Below are positions 1 to 7,960 of a DNA stretch of 64,000 nucleotides, one piece after another. The notes beneath the pieces are model-generated. The model worked only from the letters and a program-made list of their open reading frames with translations. It was not told the origin of the DNA and did not search any database. Position 1 is the stretch's first letter; each line of letters begins with the position of its first letter. The DNA is from Flagellimonas ochracea (GTDB lineage Bacteria; Bacteroidota; Bacteroidia; Flavobacteriales; Flavobacteriaceae), in NCBI RefSeq assembly GCF_009903685.1, contig NZ_JAAABI010000002.1, positions 62,001-126,000 on the forward strand, given 5' to 3'. The translations under genes and the position numbers were made by a program.

Positions 1-351
1 CAATTTCAAGTTGTATTTTTTACGAAATTTTTCAAAAGTTTCCCGTACAAATCTATGATCCTCACCAATAAGTAAAATTTGTAAACTCTCTTTGTACTGT
101 TTTGCCAATTCATTGACTTTGGGAAAACTTTCAAAACAGGCGGTACATCCCATCTTAAAAAAATCCAAAATCATCCACTTTCCTCTATAGTCACTAAATG
201 AAATTTTACTCTGATCCGAATACTTGACTTCTTGCAAAACATAGTTAGGTAATGGTTTCCCAACAATTGGATATTCGGACCTGACTTCTTTCTGACCAAA
301 TACACCAATAACCCAAATGTTCAACATGGAAAATAAAACAACTTTTTTCAT
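1..351 (-). CDS. Thioredoxin-like (TlpA/redoxin family) protein, 3' part outside window
   Basis: The reading frame starts at ATG 351 and runs leftward out of the window, so only the first 117 residues are visible. An N-terminal hydrophobic stretch (about residues 3-19, ending FGQ) looks like a signal peptide. It is followed by a TlpA-type beginning (WMILDFFKMGCTACFESFP) with a CxxC pair at C69 and C72, so it is probably a periplasmic thiol-disulfide oxidoreductase or redoxin. It lies 116 bases downstream of susD on the same strand and may be the last gene of that uptake locus; thioredoxin-like genes are often found next to SusCD pairs. The family is clear from the CxxC and its context; the substrate cannot be told. 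Confidence 0.8.
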   Translation of the reverse strand, partial: MKKVVLFSMLNIWVIGVFGQKEVRSEYPIVGKPLPNYVLQEVKYSDQSKISFSDYRGKWMILDFFKMGCTACFESFPKVNELAKQYKESLQILLIGEDHRFVRETFEKFRKKYNLKL

Positions 352-467
352 TCTAATTCTGCTAATTCCTTCATATTTCATTGATGGCAAACTAAAATTT
401 TATTTATCGAATTCGTCTCTTTGGCAAAGGGACATAATCATTGTAGCTGACGCCTTTGATTGAACTT

Positions 468-1862
468 TTAATAGCCAGGATTTTGAACCAAATTAGGATT
501 GTTGGCTAATTCTAATTCTGGGATAGGATACAGCAAATCGGTTAACTGCCAATCTTTTTCTGAAATAGAAGAAAGTATTTCATCTGCTGAACTATTTCTT
601 TTTAAATCTAACCATCTATGCCCAAATTCCACCATGAACTCAATTCTTCGCTCTGCTTCAATAGCATTTAAAATCGATGGTTGGTCTGTTGCATTAGTAT
701 TAGGCAGACCAGCACGATTACGTATTTGGTTTATATCCTCTTGGGCTCCTGGAATATTTCCTTGCATTGCCCTGGCCTCGGCTCTTATCAAGTATTGCTC
801 AGCCAGTCTAAAAACTGTGTAGTACTCCGTCAAAGTTGTGGACCCAAGGCCTGCCTTGTACTTGAAAGGAAAGTTTAAAGTTTCATCATTTAGAACCACA
901 TTACCTACCCAACTAACCTGTCTGTTGTCGCCAACTTCGAAAGAATTAATCAAACCTTCACTTAAAACCAGGGATGGGGATGATGACTCATCTAAAATAA
1001 ATCTCGCACCTTCTTCAGTATTCTGGCTGGTGAATTCACTAGATGAGGGATACAATTGCCAAATAGTTTCCATACTATTTTTAAGAAAAACATCATCTAA
1101 ATTGACCAGCTGATAATCACCTGAATTGACTATCAGTTTATTGGCCTCTTCTTCCGCCAATTCCCAATTTTGAACATACAAATGAACTCTAGCTAACAAT
1201 GCAGTCGCTGCTCCTTTATTTGGACGTATTCGTTCTCCTTCAGTGAACTCAAAGCCTTCAGATAATAGATTTTGTGCACGAAGTAAATCATCTAAAATTG
1301 TTTGATAGACGTCTTGAAAAGGAGTTCGAAAGGCTACCCTATTTATTTCAAAGTCCGTATTTGTAATAAGCGGTACATCCCCAAAGAAGTTAACGAGGTA
1401 AAAGTAACAGAAAGCCCTAAAAAAAATGGCCTCTCCTAATAATTGGTCTCTAGTGGAGGGTATAAGTGAGGAAGATTCGGTGAGTCCTTGAATAACCGCA
1501 TTAGCTTGATAAATATAAGAATAGGCGTCTCCCCAAAAATTGGATACCTCATTATCTGCAGCGATTAAAGAGTTTGAATAGAATTGATTGGAGTCATCAA
1601 AATCAATTAACTCATCTGCGGATTGGCCTGCAAAAGCAGTTATATTGTAATTTGCGAAGCTACCAAACCTGTTCATCATACTCCCATACATCGCCACAGT
1701 AGCCGAGGTAGCAGTATTATCATTCAAAAAAACATTAGTATTTACCAACTCCGTAATTGGAGGTTCAATTTCCACAAAATCCTCGCAAGATATGCTTGGC
1801 ACAACCAAAAGAATCAGCGATAAAATCCTAATTATTAATTTATTATAGTCAATTATTTTCAT
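468..1862 (-). CDS. SusD/RagB-family outer-membrane nutrient-binding lipoprotein
   Basis: A 464-residue surface lipoprotein that caps the SusC transporter and binds its substrate. The frame is open to a TTG at 1880, but ATG 1862 gives a cleaner start directly before a hydrophobic signal (residues 9-22) and a lipidation cysteine at C26. SusD signatures are present: an N-terminal TPR-like helical region with AIFFRAFCYFYLVNFFGDVPL, and the family-typical C-terminus with RRIEFMVEFGHRWLDLKR followed by LYPIPELEL and NPNLVQNPGY. Its length is within the usual 450-600 residues. It lies 24 bases after susC and is presumably co-transcribed with it. The ligand (glycan, peptide or other) cannot be inferred; no carbohydrate-active enzyme lies beside it in this window. 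Confidence 0.95.
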   Translation of the reverse strand: MKIIDYNKLIIRILSLILLVVPSISCEDFVEIEPPITELVNTNVFLNDNTATSATVAMYGSMMNRFGSFANYNITAFAGQSADELIDFDDSNQFYSNSLIAADNEVSNFWGDAYSYIYQANAVIQGLTESSSLIPSTRDQLLGEAIFFRAFCYFYLVNFFGDVPLITNTDFEINRVAFRTPFQDVYQTILDDLLRAQNLLSEGFEFTEGERIRPNKGAATALLARVHLYVQNWELAEEEANKLIVNSGDYQLVNLDDVFLKNSMETIWQLYPSSSEFTSQNTEEGARFILDESSSPSLVLSEGLINSFEVGDNRQVSWVGNVVLNDETLNFPFKYKAGLGSTTLTEYYTVFRLAEQYLIRAEARAMQGNIPGAQEDINQIRNRAGLPNTNATDQPSILNAIEAERRIEFMVEFGHRWLDLKRNSSADEILSSISEKDWQLTDLLYPIPELELANNPNLVQNPGY

Positions 1863-1886
1863 GATGTTAATAGTTTTCAATAAAAA

Positions 1887-4800
1887 TTAAAAAGTAATCT
1901 CCAATCCCATATTGATAGTTCTTAAAGGAGGTAATGATCGGTTAGACTGGGTTTCGGGGTCTAATCCAAAATAGTTCGTAATTGTTAGTAAATTTTGCCC
2001 TTGAAAGAAAAGTCTTAATTGCTCAAGCTTCAATTTATCCAAAACCACTTCAGGAAAATTGTAAGCAAGCTGCACATTTTTTAAGCGAATAAATGAAGCA
2101 TCTGCTAAACCAAAATCTCCACTTGAAGCCCTTGAAAATGGGCTGCTAAATCTCTGCGTATAACGTTGAATATCGGTGATATCGCCAGGATTTTGCCACC
2201 TATTCAATACCTCGACTGGTTGGTTCCCCCTAAATACATTAATATTAAACCTGCCTGGAGGATCATTCCAAAATCTCCACAAGTTGAAGCCTTTTTGTTT
2301 CACAAATTGAAACAAAAAGTCCAGTTGAACGTTCTTTATCTTTAAAGAGTTATTGAATCCCCCAAAAAAATCCTGGGTTATTGGCTCCGTTGTCCTCAAA
2401 TCATTTGGAAGAGATATTCTTCCGTCTCCATCCAAATCTTCAATTATTATATTACCAGTTTCCGGATCCACCCCGTTAAAATGAAAAAGTTTTTGAATGA
2501 ATATAGATTCACCAACTTCGAATGAAGTAGCGTCACCCGTGTTCTCCAAATCCGGATAGCTAATCAATTTATTTCTTGGAATCGTAACATTAATAGATGA
2601 TTCCCATCGAAAAGAGTTACTCTTAACATATGACGTCCTTATGTCAAACTCCCAACCCGTGTTTTGCACCACGGCATCCCTGTTGTCCTGAACAGAAGCA
2701 AATCCAGTGATATCAGGTAACGGAATCCCAACAAGTTGATTTGAGGATCGATTCCTATAGTGGTTTATTTCCAAAAAGAGGCTGTTTTTGAAAAAGCCCA
2801 ACTCCAGTCCTCCCTCTAATTTCCTTGTAGACTCCCATCCAAAGTTCCGGTTAGGTAAACGACTAGGAACAAGGCCAGCATCATTGAGATAACTTCCATC
2901 TGAAACCCATGTTTCTAGAAATTGGTAATCACCGATTTGATCATTACCAGTTATCCCATAATTTCCTCTTAACTTTCCATAATTTAATATTGATTTATCT
3001 CCAAAGAAATTTTCATTAGTGAACAACCAAGCTACACCAACCGCACCAAAATTTCCAAATTGTCGTCCGGGCCCAAAGCGGCTTGAACCATCGCGTCTTC
3101 CAGTAAGATTAAGGATATATTTGTCTTCATAATTATAGTTTACCCTACCAAATACGGCATTATACCTGTATTTGGTAGACAAAACAGAAAAGACATCGGT
3201 AGTTGTTGCGGCAGCGATATTTTCTAATAATGCATCACTTGGAAAACCCGTGGATTCAGAGGTTTGACCATTATTTATTGTTTCCTGAAATGTCGTCCCA
3301 ACAAGAAATTTGAAGCTATGATTACCAAATTCCTTGTTATATTCAATCTGAGGTTCTATTATCCAAGTTTCAACACTCTGATCCCCAATTCTAGTGGAAG
3401 CAATTGCACTGGAGGTAGGTCGAATGGAGCTTTGGGGCCTTATCAGTCTTTCCAATCGGTCAGTTTTAGTATATCCAAAACTAGATTTTAAGCGAAGATT
3501 TTTTGTAAACGAATAAGACAAATTTAAGTTGCTTATTAAATTGTTAACCTGAGCATCAAAAGTGGAAAGCAAATTGCTAAAAGGGTTTGCATTGAAATTT
3601 TCAAAGTTCAAATTACCGTTTTCATCAAATCCCTCAGGAGCATTAGGAGCTAACTTTAACGCCGCCGTCATAAAATCCTGATTTGGCAAATCGTTGTCCT
3701 CATTAGAATAGTTTACTGATAATGTAGTCGAAAACTTATTGTCTGAAGATGTATGATTTAAATTGAAAAGTGCCGATGCTCTTTTGTAAGGGAAATCTTT
3801 AGGAAAAACACTTGTCTCTTCATAAAAATTCGCTCCAATTAAAAATTGGGTCCTTTCGTTACCTCCTGAAACAGATGTGCTTATATTGGATATTGTCGCA
3901 TTTCCACCAACTAATACTTCTTGCCAATCGGTATATCTATTTTGATCCCATAGTAATAAATCTGCTGCATTTCTTGGAGTTGGCTCGACCCCATCATTGG
4001 CAAAAGCCTCCCTTCGCATTTCCAGATACTGTTGTGTGTTTAAAACATCTATCCTATTGGCTACTTTTCCGAAACCAGATGAAATCTTAACATTTACTGA
4101 GGTTTTTCCCAGCTGTCCTTTTTTGGTTTTTATTAACACTACACCATTTGCTCCTCTAGACCCGTAAATGGCAGTGGCATCTGCATCTTTTAAGATTTCT
4201 ATGCTCTCTATGTTCGAAGGGTCAATTGTATTGAGAGGATTGCCACCTCCTTGGCCGAACGCACCTTGACCGAGACCAAAAGAAAGGGGGGACGAACTAA
4301 AAGGTACTCCATCGATAATATACAAAGGATTACTACCGTCTGATCTCAAACTATTTATTCCTCTAATTTGAATATTAAATCCACCTCCTGGTACACCAGT
4401 ATTTTGAACTATATTCACCCCTGCGACTCTTCCTTGCAATGATTGCAAAGGATTAAAAGGTGGGCTGTTCTCGATTTCTACTGCCGAAACTTTGGCAATA
4501 CTTCCAGTCACCTCACGCTTTACAGTATTATAATACCCTGCATTTAATACCACTTCATCCAATTGGCTGACGGATTCCTCCATGGTAATGTTAATGATGG
4601 TCCGGTTGCCAACGGTGATTTCTTGCTCTGAGTAGCCTACACTGGTAAAGACTAGGATGCTTTGGCCATTTGGAACGACGATGGTATAATTGCCGTCAAA
4701 GTCGGTGGCGACACCACGGCTAGTGCCCTTGACAACTATACTAACCCCAGGCAATGGGACGCCATCCGTATTGGTGACCTGTCCGGTGATGGTGATGGGG

Positions 4801-5195
4801 TCTTGACTTTGAACCGCTGTATTCGCTGCATTACCCTTAGTCGGTTGAACAATTATGGTCTTGTTCTTTATTGTAAAAGAGAATGGCTGGTTCGAAAAGC
4901 ATAATTCCAATGCTTCGATTAAAGAAATGTCCTTAACATCAAGCGTTACTGGACTAGCTTCCGAGAGTAATTGAGAATTATATAAAAATTCATAACCCGT
5001 TTGCTCGTTTATCTGTTCAAAAACGCTCTGTATGGGTGCTTCGCGTAGGGTAAGGCTAACGGTCTGTGCCGAGCTTGCCATGGCCATCTGTAAGCACACG
5101 ACCAGAAAAAAAGCGGATAGTTTCATTATTCTCCATAGGTTGTAGTGCTGTTGCCATTCCGATTTTTTCGGTTGGCAATGTGTACTGAATTGCAT
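1887..5195 (-). CDS. SusC/RagA-family TonB-dependent transporter with N-terminal STN signalling domain
   Basis: Outer-membrane TonB-dependent importer that pairs with the downstream SusD. Approximate order from ATG 5195 (1102 residues): a short basic lead, a signal peptide around MKLSAFFLVVCLQMAMASSAQ, an STN domain (about 45-105, with TGYEFLYNS), a carboxypeptidase-regulatory-like domain (about 133-215, GQVTNTDGVPLPGVSIVVKG), the plug (SLQGRVAGVNIVQ, NPLYIIDGVPF, ILKDADATAIYGSRGANGV) and a 22-strand-type barrel. The frame extends to a GTG at 5252. ATG 5195 is preferred because related STN-SusC proteins carry a short extension before the hydrophobic signal. The STN domain is the periplasmic contact for a FecR anti-sigma, and a fecR gene lies directly upstream. 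The substrate is unknown. Confidence 0.95.
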   Translation of the reverse strand: MQFSTHCQPKKSEWQQHYNLWRIMKLSAFFLVVCLQMAMASSAQTVSLTLREAPIQSVFEQINEQTGYEFLYNSQLLSEASPVTLDVKDISLIEALELCFSNQPFSFTIKNKTIIVQPTKGNAANTAVQSQDPITITGQVTNTDGVPLPGVSIVVKGTSRGVATDFDGNYTIVVPNGQSILVFTSVGYSEQEITVGNRTIINITMEESVSQLDEVVLNAGYYNTVKREVTGSIAKVSAVEIENSPPFNPLQSLQGRVAGVNIVQNTGVPGGGFNIQIRGINSLRSDGSNPLYIIDGVPFSSSPLSFGLGQGAFGQGGGNPLNTIDPSNIESIEILKDADATAIYGSRGANGVVLIKTKKGQLGKTSVNVKISSGFGKVANRIDVLNTQQYLEMRREAFANDGVEPTPRNAADLLLWDQNRYTDWQEVLVGGNATISNISTSVSGGNERTQFLIGANFYEETSVFPKDFPYKRASALFNLNHTSSDNKFSTTLSVNYSNEDNDLPNQDFMTAALKLAPNAPEGFDENGNLNFENFNANPFSNLLSTFDAQVNNLISNLNLSYSFTKNLRLKSSFGYTKTDRLERLIRPQSSIRPTSSAIASTRIGDQSVETWIIEPQIEYNKEFGNHSFKFLVGTTFQETINNGQTSESTGFPSDALLENIAAATTTDVFSVLSTKYRYNAVFGRVNYNYEDKYILNLTGRRDGSSRFGPGRQFGNFGAVGVAWLFTNENFFGDKSILNYGKLRGNYGITGNDQIGDYQFLETWVSDGSYLNDAGLVPSRLPNRNFGWESTRKLEGGLELGFFKNSLFLEINHYRNRSSNQLVGIPLPDITGFASVQDNRDAVVQNTGWEFDIRTSYVKSNSFRWESSINVTIPRNKLISYPDLENTGDATSFEVGESIFIQKLFHFNGVDPETGNIIIEDLDGDGRISLPNDLRTTEPITQDFFGGFNNSLKIKNVQLDFLFQFVKQKGFNLWRFWNDPPGRFNINVFRGNQPVEVLNRWQNPGDITDIQRYTQRFSSPFSRASSGDFGLADASFIRLKNVQLAYNFPEVVLDKLKLEQLRLFFQGQNLLTITNYFGLDPETQSNRSLPPLRTINMGLEITF

Positions 5196-5265
5196 AAATT
5201 TGAATGTTTTGGTGGTTAATACTACTGTGTTAGCGCATAGCTGTTTACTCACTTAAAGCATTTGT

Positions 5266-5293
5266 AAAAGGGGGTGTAACAGCACCTCCTTTT
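5266..5293 (-). terminator. GC-rich hairpin between fecR and susC (attenuator or terminator)
   Basis: Arms AAAAGGGGGTG (5266-5276) and CACCTCCTTTT (5283-5293) pair with one G-T wobble around a 6-base loop. On the minus strand the stem ends in four U residues; on the plus strand the U run is longer. Its position between fecR and susC fits a terminator that separates regulator from transporter transcription, or a leader attenuator for susC. Confidence 0.5.
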
Positions 5294-5412
5294 TTATTAC
5301 TTCAAAGAGCTGAAAATATTGACCGTTTTAAGTATAGTGATATGGATACCTAAAATGGGCAAGATTGTTTCCATTTTTAAAACTTTGATGTATCATTTGT
5401 GTTCTCGTTGGT

Positions 5413-6612
5413 TTAGTTATTTGTTTTTGTTTTCGGACCTTGCTTTACCTGAATAGCATTGCCGGCAACATCAAAATGAATCGACTCCGTCAGTTCCAAT
5501 AGATCCAGCATCTCTCCGATATTGTCCTTTCTTGATATAACACCCCCAAAACTTAATTCCTTAATGGCATTGCTATCATATGAAATATCCACATCGTACC
5601 ATCTTCCCAACTGGTTCATTATGGTCGTTATATTCGTATTGTTAAAGCGGAAGTATCCGTTCTTCCAGGCTACGACTTGACGGGTATCCACATTTGTGGA
5701 AAGACTTAGTTCCCCGGAATCGTCCAATTTGGCTTGTTGGCCAGGTACTAACAGTAAAGAAGATTCCCCTGTTCGCAAACGCACGGAACCTTCCAATAAA
5801 GTGGTCTGCAATGTGGGTTCCTCATCATAGGCCATGATATTGAAATGTGTCCCCAGCACTTCAACCTCAGCTCCTCCAACACTGACCACAAATGGCACCT
5901 TTCCATTTCCCTTTCTTAAGGTTGCCACTTCAAAATACGCTTCACCGGTCAGCTCTACCACCCTTTTTTCACCGCTAAGGGTAACGGGATACTTTATGGA
6001 AGAGGCCGCATTGAGCCATACCTTCGTTCCATCGGGTAGCACCATGGCGTATTGTCCGCCCCTGGGCGTGGTGACCGTATTATATACAATTTCCTTGTTT
6101 TGCCAAGACCCTGCCGATGTAACGTAGGAAAGATGTCCCTGCCCATTGATGACCTGGATGTTCCCTTGATTTGCAACGGCCCCTTGGGAGGTACTGTCCA
6201 ACACCACTTGCGAGCCGTCATCCAGGGTAAGTGTTGCCTTATCGGTACCGGGCATAATGGATTCGATACCATTTGGAGCAATTTGATTGCGCTCCTGGTC
6301 AAAAAACAGGCTTAGGCCAAATGCAAATAGAACAACCGCGGCAGTGGCAACTCCATATGTTCGCCAAGTTCCTTTTTTCACCTTGCTTTCAGGAAATGGC
6401 TTTGCCGTTTGGATGATGTTTTGAAATAGTTCCCCAGCCCGTTGTTCACTTACATCTTCCAATGGACCGAGCTTCATGTCATCCAAGTGCTTTTTGAGCA
6501 AATCATCATATTTCCCCGAATGGACTGCATACATCAACGCTTTCGTTTCCTCTTCGGAAGCCGACTGGGCGATGTATTTTTCCAATAATTCTAAGAATCT
6601 TTTATCTGTCAT
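5413..6612 (-). CDS. FecR-family anti-sigma factor
   Basis: A 399-residue inner-membrane anti-sigma factor. Residues 1-80 are a cytoplasmic helical domain that would hold the sigma factor, followed by one membrane segment near residues 87-105. The periplasmic FecR domain includes TTPRGGQYAMVLPDGTKVWLN, VELTGEAYFEVA and VEVLGTHFNIMAY. The C-terminal DUF4974 domain (ITTIMNQLGRWYDVDISYD) is typical of Bacteroidota FecR proteins and relates to the STN fold. It lies between the sigma gene and the STN-SusC gene, the standard order of a trans-envelope signalling cascade in which a substrate-loaded SusC contacts FecR and releases the sigma factor. ATG 6612 begins a normal FecR N-terminus. Confidence 0.95.
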   Translation of the reverse strand: MTDKRFLELLEKYIAQSASEEETKALMYAVHSGKYDDLLKKHLDDMKLGPLEDVSEQRAGELFQNIIQTAKPFPESKVKKGTWRTYGVATAAVVLFAFGLSLFFDQERNQIAPNGIESIMPGTDKATLTLDDGSQVVLDSTSQGAVANQGNIQVINGQGHLSYVTSAGSWQNKEIVYNTVTTPRGGQYAMVLPDGTKVWLNAASSIKYPVTLSGEKRVVELTGEAYFEVATLRKGNGKVPFVVSVGGAEVEVLGTHFNIMAYDEEPTLQTTLLEGSVRLRTGESSLLLVPGQQAKLDDSGELSLSTNVDTRQVVAWKNGYFRFNNTNITTIMNQLGRWYDVDISYDSNAIKELSFGGVISRKDNIGEMLDLLELTESIHFDVAGNAIQVKQGPKTKTNN

Positions 6613-6762
6613 CTATAGTAAGACGGATTAAAGAGGGGGGTGGGGGTAGTGAAAAAGTGAATTTTTTGAAAAAAACTAGGAAATGGACCTGTTTATCGAA
6701 CTTGAATCCCAAGTAAAAAACATTTTAAAGGACCTAATTGGAATCAATTGTTACAGGGCGAA

Positions 6763-7380
6763 TCAAATGAAGAAGTAAACCATAAACGTGGAGGGTAGAC
6801 TGCACAAAACCAGTAGCATATAGAATTCCATGTATCCTGACATATGATTGCGCAAAAAGGCCAGGGTATTCTTCATATGGGTCTTTACGGTAAATGGCGA
6901 AAGATTGACGATTTCGGCAATCTCCCGATAGGTCAATCCCTCCTCTCTGGAAAGTTTGAAAATATACTGTTGCTGTTCGGGCAATTTATCCAGGGTTTGT
7001 TCCAATAGCGAGTCCAATTGTTCTTTTCGAATGGGATAGTCCGTATTGTTTGATGATGCCAACCGGTTTTCATCGGGCACTTCATCGCTGATGGCTTCTC
7101 GCGCAATTCTTTTAAATTCATCAAAAACCCGATTTTTTGCTATTCTATACAGGTATCCCTTAAAGTTGTCCACTTGATCAAGTCCTTCCCGTTTTTCCCA
7201 AATCTTGATAAAGACTTCCTGTACCATTTCTTCGGCAAGTGTCCGGGACTTGAGCATTCTTAGGGCCAAGGTGTATACAATAGCCCGGTACTGGTCAAAG
7301 ACCTGTTTAAAGGCCAATTCATTTCCCTTTGCCACCTGGGCAATAAGTGCCTTTTCGCTATGTGTTTCCTTGTTCTCCAT
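6763..7380 (-). CDS. ECF RNA polymerase sigma factor of the SusCD locus, with hydrophobic C-terminal tail
   Basis: A sigma-70 family ECF factor of 205 residues from ATG 7380; the frame also opens at a GTG at 7398. Region 2 is seen in ALRMLKSRTLAEEMVQEVFI and IWEKREGLDQVDNFKGYLYR, and region 4 in LDKLPEQQQYIFKLSREEGL and TYREIAEIVNLSPFTVKTHM. It heads the sigma-fecR-susC-susD locus and probably activates susC transcription. Unusually, the protein ends with about 20 strongly hydrophobic residues (FYMLLVLCSLPSTFMVYFFI), long enough to cross or anchor in a membrane. The spacing of 150 bases to fecR is larger than normal for tight coupling. Confidence 0.93.
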   Translation of the reverse strand: MENKETHSEKALIAQVAKGNELAFKQVFDQYRAIVYTLALRMLKSRTLAEEMVQEVFIKIWEKREGLDQVDNFKGYLYRIAKNRVFDEFKRIAREAISDEVPDENRLASSNNTDYPIRKEQLDSLLEQTLDKLPEQQQYIFKLSREEGLTYREIAEIVNLSPFTVKTHMKNTLAFLRNHMSGYMEFYMLLVLCSLPSTFMVYFFI

Positions 7381-7765
7381 TCCAATGTCTCCAAGCACAA
7401 TAAAGCTTCAATGATCTAGGAGGGTAGGTTCACGGGGGAATTTGGGAATTTTGCTCTTTTTAAAAGGGTAAACTTTACAAAATTCGGTCTCTTAAAAGAC
7501 TTCAATATTATCAATAAAATAACAAAGTCTTTACACTAAATTAAATCAAATGGGTTCAAATGGCAACATTTTTGAAAAAAGTTTAATAAAAATGTGCTTT
7601 TTGTAAGAATACTCTTGTTAGGTTAGTATCTGCCTTAGCAGACAACTTCTGTCAAAACAAATCCTGTTTTTGTAGAAAGATGGATACTGCTTTTAACTAA
7701 CGATAAATGGGACTAAAGCCAATTACCATGGGAGAAAAAGGGGTTTATGTGCAAATTATGTGCAA
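7381..7765. other. Non-coding interval upstream of the sigma gene, with a tandem 11-bp repeat
   Basis: About 385 AT-rich bases between the sigma gene start and the tRNA terminator. No credible open frame is seen on either strand. The promoter of the sigma-fecR unit should lie here, but no exact TAnnTTTG box reading leftward is found. At 7745-7766 the 11-mer TTATGTGCAAA occurs twice in direct tandem. A weak inverted repeat (TCTGC-CTTA-GCAGA) lies near 7638-7651. Confidence 0.6.
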
Positions 7766-7808
7766 ATGAAAAAAGGCCCTAGAGTTTGAAATTCTCTAAA
7801 GCCTTTTG
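7766..7808 (-). terminator. Rho-independent terminator of tRNA-Asn
   Basis: Reading leftward, AAAAGGC (complement of 7801-7807) pairs with GCCTTTT (complement of 7771-7777), extended by TAGAG/CTCTA, and ends in a run of six T. It lies 10 bases after the tRNA 3' end. Confidence 0.8.
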
Positions 7809-7817
7809 TTTACTGGG

Positions 7818-7891
7818 CTCCCCCTCTTGGGCTCGAACCAAGGACCCTCTGATTAACAGTCAGATGCTCTAACCAACTGAGCTAAGGAGGA
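7818..7891 (-). tRNA. tRNA-Asn (anticodon GTT)
   Basis: A 74-base cloverleaf on the minus strand. The 7-bp acceptor stem is TCCTCCT/AGGGGGA with one T-G pair. The D arm starts TAGCTCAGTTGGTTAGAGC. The anticodon arm is TCTGA-CTGTTAA-TCAGA, giving anticodon GTT, and the T arm contains GGTTCGAGCC. The discriminator base is G and CCA is not encoded. It is a single-gene unit with its own promoter and terminator. Confidence 0.97.
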
Positions 7892-7912
7892 ATATTTTAC
7901 ATTAAGCGGGTG

Positions 7913-7944
7913 CAAATATAGCAGTTTCCTTAATACGCAACAAA
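7913..7944 (-). promoter_or_regulatory. Bacteroidota-type promoter of tRNA-Asn
   Basis: Reading leftward, TTTG (complement of 7941-7944), a 20-base spacer, then TATATTTG (complement of 7913-7920). This matches the TTTG-N19/21-TAnnTTTG consensus of the primary sigma factor of Bacteroidota. Transcription should start near 7907, about 16 bases before the mature tRNA end. Confidence 0.8.
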
Positions 7945-7960
7945 CAAAAAAAGTGGTTTT

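Noticed and set aside
5196..5252. GTG start at 5252 for the SusC gene
   Set aside because: The extra 19 residues look unlike a conserved lead; ATG 5195 leaves the usual short lead before the signal peptide. This is not certain.
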